This document shows, in pieces, positions 60,344-64,000 of a stretch of DNA of 64,000 nt. The translations under genes and the position numbers were made by a program. A model generated the notes under the pieces. The model made no database searches, was not told the origin of the DNA, and saw only the letters and a list, made by a program, of their open reading frames with translations. Within the stretch, counting starts at the first letter, position 1; each line of letters opens with the position of its first letter. This stretch comes from Caprella mutica (Eukaryota > Arthropoda > Malacostraca > Amphipoda > Caprellidae): NCBI GenBank assembly GCA_947561585.1, contig CANNZV010001623.1, positions 1 to 64,000 on the forward strand, written 5' to 3'.

Positions 60344-63300
60344 CTTCCAGTGATATATCGTTCCTAATCTTCCAATAACTTTTTATTGGGTGAGGAACTT
60401 TTGAAATGTCATTTGGAAATCGTTTTGTTGTTATCTCCTTCAGAGTAGTGTATTCTTCGTCCTTTTTTGCGATAGATTTAATATTTTCAATTATTGGGTC
60501 TCTCCTTGAGTTATTTTCATTTTCAAAATTTAACATGTTATTACATCTCTCAATGACATTTATCTTCAAAGTGTCTTCTTCCTCTTTAGGAATTGTGACT
60601 GGAGCTCGAGAGAGTGCATCGGGAATATTGTGACGTTTTCCTTGAATCCATTCAGTAGTAAAGTTGAACAAACATAACTTTTCCTTTAATCTTTGAAGTC
60701 TTGAATTGTTCAAATCGTCTATTCCTTTCTTATCCAATATTGATAGTAGTGATCGATGATTAGTCTTTAGAATAAAATGGTTCAATCCAATTAGGTGAAT
60801 CCTACATTTCTGCATCGCCCATGCGACTGCCAGTAGTTCAAGTTCCACGATTGCATAACGGCGTTCAGTTTCTGTAATAAATCGTGATCCACACTGAATG
60901 GGATGCCAATTTTCACCATGTTGTTGAAGTAATATGTATCCAAGTCCATTTAATTTTGATGCATCTGTTTGCAAACATGTTGGTTTCTCTGGATCAAAAT
61001 TCTTCAGTATCGGTGATCTACATAATTCCTTTTTGATGTCGTTGAATGCAGAAGTGTGTTGTGGTAACCATTGGAATACATTTTTCTTAGATAGTAAACT
61101 CCTTAATGGCTCCATCTTTTGACTAAGTTGTGATGAGAACTGTCCCAGTTGGTTAGCCAGTCCCATAAACGATCTCAGGTCGGTTAAATTTGTAGGGATT
61201 GGAAATTCTGATATCGCTTCCATCTTCTGGGGATCTGCTGCAATACCTTCTTCATTCACAATATATCTAACGTATTTTACTTCAGCTTCGGCAAAATGAA
61301 ATTTCTTTTTATTTAGAGTTATTTTGTGTTTTCTGCATCGGTCGAGGAAGTCTGTCACATTTTGCAAGTGAGTATCAAAATCTTCATCGTAAATGATGGT
61401 GTCATCGACGACCTTTTCTATATTTTTCAATCCTTTGATTGCGTCATCGCCTCTTCGACTGTATTCATCGCCAGTCGATGTTAGTCCCATTGGAGCTCGA
61501 AGATATTTGTACCTACCATAAGGGGTTATGAAGGTTGTCAACTCCTGTGGTGATTCTTCAAGAGGTATCTGCCGATATCCATGAGTGGCATCAAAAGTAG
61601 AGAAATATTTTGATCCAGTCTTGATGTTGCTGATAGCTTGTCTAGGATTGTTCATAGGATAGACAGGTCTCTTGACGTATTGATTTAATTTCTTCAAGTC
61701 GATGCAGATTCTAACTCCTCCTTTTGGTTTCGGTACTGTGACCATGGGATGACACCAGCTTGAAGGTTGATCTTCTAAGTGCTCGATTATTCCATTTTCC
61801 ACCATGCTGTCTAATGTACTCTTGACTTCGTCCCTCCATGCATATGGAATTTGTCGGGTGGTATTCAATGAATAAGGAGTTATATCTTCTGACAAGTGTA
61901 TCTTCATAGGTGGTCCATCCATCGTTTTCAAATTAGTTTCGTCTGCAAAGACGTCAGAATATTTATCAAGCATTTCTTCTTTAAGTCTCTTGATCTCTTC
62001 ATTTTTTGGAGTTATTCTGGCAAATTTGATTTTTATTTGTTCAGGAAATTTATTAGATATGATACCGAGATTTTGACATGCAATCCATGACAAAATTAAA
62101 TCATTTTGATTTTCGCATATCACAATTTCTTCTTCAGTTTCCTTTTCATTTAATTTCACTTTAGCTTTTATTTTTCCGTAGTTCTTGATGGTTGTACCTT
62201 TTGCAGCAGTTAATTTTTCACCTTCCATTGGAATAATATCTTTTCTCTTGATTTTTAGTTTAGTTAATATGTCAGTTCCACTTATAGATATTTCAGCTCC
62301 TGTATCAGGTACAGCTGTCATCTTGCAATTTCTTGATTTATGTGAACTACATATGACTTGAATTCTTGGAGTTTTTCTGTCTCTTGACGATTTTACATCT
62401 GAAATTTGTAGTGCTTTGATATTTTTAGTTTCGTTATTTTTGAAGTACTTATAATCGTCTTTTTCGACTGTTTTCTTCTTAGTTCTGCAAACTGTTTCCC
62501 AATGTCCAGTTTTCTTACAACTGTTACATGTACTCTTCATTGCAGGGCAAATTTTTCCGGTAGGATGTCTGTCTTTTCCACAACGATAACATTTTTGTCG
62601 TTGTGTTTCATTATCCATTCGGTATGACTCGCTTCTTCTTTTATTGTAGTTTGATATCTTGTCGACTTGAATTGTTGTAGAGAAAGCTTCTGAGTCCTTT
62701 TCGGCGGCTTCTTGACTTCTACACATTTCAATCGTATCTTTTAGATTTGGAAACGGTGTTATTGCTAGTAGCTTTTGACGAATGCCTTGGTTTCTTAAAC
62801 CAGACATGATCTTCGTATTTAAACGTTGTTCTATACAGTTCTTGCACAAGTCTGCTTCATCAGCTAGTTTCTTGATGCAAACGTAAAATTGGTCGAATGT
62901 TTCTCCAACTTGTTGTTTTCGCTCTTCGAATGCGACACGGTCAAGAGCAACATTTCGTTTCTGCCTCAAATAAGATTGAATTTCATCCAATATTTCATCA
63001 ATGCTCATAGTGCTATCATCTTGGATATCTAATCCACATTTTAACAGAGTTCTCATTTCTTCTGGTAGACATGATCTGAATTGAGCTTTTTGTATCTCAA
63101 TTGGAAATTGATGTAATTTTTGTAACATTACATAATCGTTCCATGATGAACGCCATCCAAGAAATTTACTGTGAGAAGTATCGATGTCCAATGTACTCGG
63201 TCGAGATGCTTGTATCTTTGTAGATGATGCTTGAGAGTTTTGAGAAGTATTTGCTTCTCCTCTTTGACTTTGTATCAATGACATTAACGCCTGAATAGTT

Positions 63301-63401
63301 TCTTCTTGTTGTCTACGTTCTTCTTGACGAGTTAGTTCTTGCTGTTTCATAAAATCTTCCAGCCATCCTGGAGTTTGTGAATTTTTCTTAGAAGTCATCA
63401 T
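60201..63401 (-). CDS. Gag-Pol polyprotein of the gypsy element, truncated in integrase
   Basis: This 1066-codon frame encodes, in order: Gag with a Gln/Glu-rich N-terminus (~1-60); two zinc knuckles at 271-285 (CYRCGKDRHPTGKIC) and 292-305 (CNSCKKTGHWETVC); an aspartic protease with DTGA at 366-369; reverse transcriptase (~480-700) with Asp604 and VVDD at 664-667; RNase H (~806-930) with Asp813, Glu853 and Asp928; then the start of integrase with His1044 and His1047. It ends after KTKRRAR and 8 more residues, where a deletion shifts the frame. Position 881 is Asn in TNHRSL, where RNase H of this group normally has the catalytic Asp, so RNase H may also be impaired. Met1 lies 78 bp inside the 5' LTR edge. 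Confidence 0.88.
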   Translation of the reverse strand: MMTSKKNSQTPGWLEDFMKQQELTRQEERRQQEETIQALMSLIQSQRGEANTSQNSQASSTKIQASRPSTLDIDTSHSKFLGWRSSWNDYVMLQKLHQFPIEIQKAQFRSCLPEEMRTLLKCGLDIQDDSTMSIDEILDEIQSYLRQKRNVALDRVAFEERKQQVGETFDQFYVCIKKLADEADLCKNCIEQRLNTKIMSGLRNQGIRQKLLAITPFPNLKDTIEMCRSQEAAEKDSEAFSTTIQVDKISNYNKRRSESYRMDNETQRQKCYRCGKDRHPTGKICPAMKSTCNSCKKTGHWETVCRTKKKTVEKDDYKYFKNNETKNIKALQISDVKSSRDRKTPRIQVICSSHKSRNCKMTAVPDTGAEISISGTDILTKLKIKRKDIIPMEGEKLTAAKGTTIKNYGKIKAKVKLNEKETEEEIVICENQNDLILSWIACQNLGIISNKFPEQIKIKFARITPKNEEIKRLKEEMLDKYSDVFADETNLKTMDGPPMKIHLSEDITPYSLNTTRQIPYAWRDEVKSTLDSMVENGIIEHLEDQPSSWCHPMVTVPKPKGGVRICIDLKKLNQYVKRPVYPMNNPRQAISNIKTGSKYFSTFDATHGYRQIPLEESPQELTTFITPYGRYKYLRAPMGLTSTGDEYSRRGDDAIKGLKNIEKVVDDTIIYDEDFDTHLQNVTDFLDRCRKHKITLNKKKFHFAEAEVKYVRYIVNEEGIAADPQKMEAISEFPIPTNLTDLRSFMGLANQLGQFSSQLSQKMEPLRSLLSKKNVFQWLPQHTSAFNDIKKELCRSPILKNFDPEKPTCLQTDASKLNGLGYILLQQHGENWHPIQCGSRFITETERRYAIVELELLAVAWAMQKCRIHLIGLNHFILKTNHRSLLSILDKKGIDDLNNSRLQRLKEKLCLFNFTTEWIQGKRHNIPDALSRAPVTIPKEEEDTLKINVIERCNNMLNFENENNSRRDPIIENIKSIAKKDEEYTTLKEITTKRFPNDISKVPHPIKSYWKIRNDISLEDGVLLFGSRNIVPKEARKEVFIKLHSSHQGIEKTKRRARQKRISTIP

Positions 63402-63479
63402 TCAGTGATTAAGTTTCCACAGATTTTCTTATTTTCTTGTAACTTTATTTTCACTTTTCTTCTTTTGTCTACAGCGTCA
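63402..63479 (-). promoter_or_regulatory. Leader with candidate primer binding site
   Basis: In element orientation the sequence after the 5' LTR reads TGACGCTGTAGACAAAAG and continues A-rich to the gag start. A PBS must lie here. The first bases resemble TGG-type sites with one change, but I cannot assign a tRNA. Confidence 0.4.
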
Positions 63480-63673
63480 TGTTTGATGTTAATAAGTTCC
63501 CGAGTCAATCCTTATTAATATATTCTTCAGATGAACAAAAAATAACATAAATTCTTAACTGAAAAGACATCTTATATGGAGCAATCTCGTATCCACAATA
63601 CAAACGATATGTTCCGAATTAATATATTATTATTGTTTAATACTAACTTATATAAAATTCACATAATATCACA
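63480..63673 (-). repeat. 5' LTR of the gypsy element
   Basis: This 194 bp LTR shows no difference from 59397-59590 that I can see. It is followed by the target duplication CTATG (63674-63678). In element orientation it holds the promoter; TATATAA lies about 20 bp from its start. Confidence 0.9.
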
Positions 63674-63678
63674 CTATG

Positions 63679-64000
63679 CATCTACAATTCTACTTGCATT
63701 ACTCATTCTTTAACACGATATATCCGATAAGAAGGCATTATTCATTATACGGTCCATGTATCCATATTTCGTGACTTAGAGGAGATCAGTTTTTTCCCCG
63801 AGGAAACATTCACCGCACGCAGTCATCTCTCCATAAGTTAAACAGAAGGTGTTTGAATATTTTCTTTAGTCACAATGGAATTGTTGAGATGCAAACAAAA
63901 AATGGAGTCAGCTTTGGCTTGGAACAAAAGAAAATCCCCTGCGATTGAGCTCGTAAAGTGAATTCCAGAAAGAAACTCAAATGGAACCTACAAAGCTGAC
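63679..64000. other. Right flank, nothing recognised
   Basis: The last ~200 bases are less AT-rich than most of the window, but contain no sustained frame, splice-supported exon or repeat that I can identify. Confidence 0.4.

Larger units (their letters stand above)
59397..63673 (-). mobile_element. Ty3/gypsy (mag-like) retrotransposon, 4277 bp, integrase-deleted
   Basis: Identical 194 bp LTRs bound a minus-strand gag-pol frame. The order protease, reverse transcriptase, RNase H, integrase is that of Ty3/gypsy; the single fused gag-pol frame and the VVDD motif fit the mag-like lineage. The 5 bp duplication CTATG shows a clean insertion, and LTR identity shows it is recent. About 350 bp of integrase coding sequence is missing, so it cannot integrate with its own enzyme; other parts are open. 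It is flanked on the left by a transposase relic. Confidence 0.9.

Noticed and set aside
60934..61122. Plus-strand frames within 60.2-63.4 kb (for example at 60406, 60934 and 61896)
   Set aside because: They are shadows of the minus-strand gag-pol gene.

Overview
This 64 kb window looks like non-coding nuclear DNA of an arthropod, most likely an insect. It is very A+T-rich, its open frames are short and scattered, and every protein-coding signal I can name belongs to a transposable element. I found no intact host gene, no rRNA or tRNA gene, no CRISPR array and no bacterial-type operon. The insect assignment is an inference from the element types (mag-like Ty3/gypsy, mariner, hairpin MITEs); I cannot name the species.

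Layout. 1-6.05 kb: a tandemly duplicated coding-like segment, then two nearly identical ~335 bp LTRs flanking 4.6 kb without pol genes. 6.05-14.8 kb: nested foldback and hairpin elements, including a 985 bp near-perfect hairpin, a pogo-like composite with a 31 bp minisatellite, and GGAATTTTCC-type arrays in opposite orientations. 14.8-24 kb: hairpin MITEs, a 30 bp minisatellite split by a small A-tailed retroelement, and a 371 bp element with minisatellite ends. 25.9-32.3 kb: a hAT-type MITE, another hairpin MITE, a decayed 1.24 kb mariner, a ~38-copy 32 bp minisatellite, and 21 bp and 20 bp arrays. 32.87-37.53 kb: a complete LTR element (minus orientation; 4 bp target duplication, PBS and PPT visible) that lacks pol. 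37.5-59.4 kb: mostly featureless AT-rich DNA with a 963 bp minisatellite-ended element, several single arrays, MITEs and transposase relics. 59.40-63.67 kb: a Ty3/gypsy element (minus orientation) with identical LTRs and a 5 bp target duplication. It carries gag, protease, RT and RNase H, but has an internal deletion that removed the integrase core.

Most notable signal. Several short tandem arrays with different repeat units sit in inverted orientation at the two ends of small segments. Two such elements (23623-23993 and 43825-44787) have 9 bp target duplications and begin and end with the same 9-base pattern, NGTNNNNGG. The same terminal pattern starts or ends other arrays in the window. This suggests one transposase-recognised terminus carrying freely evolving minisatellites, a foldback-like family. 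No enzyme for it is encoded in this window.
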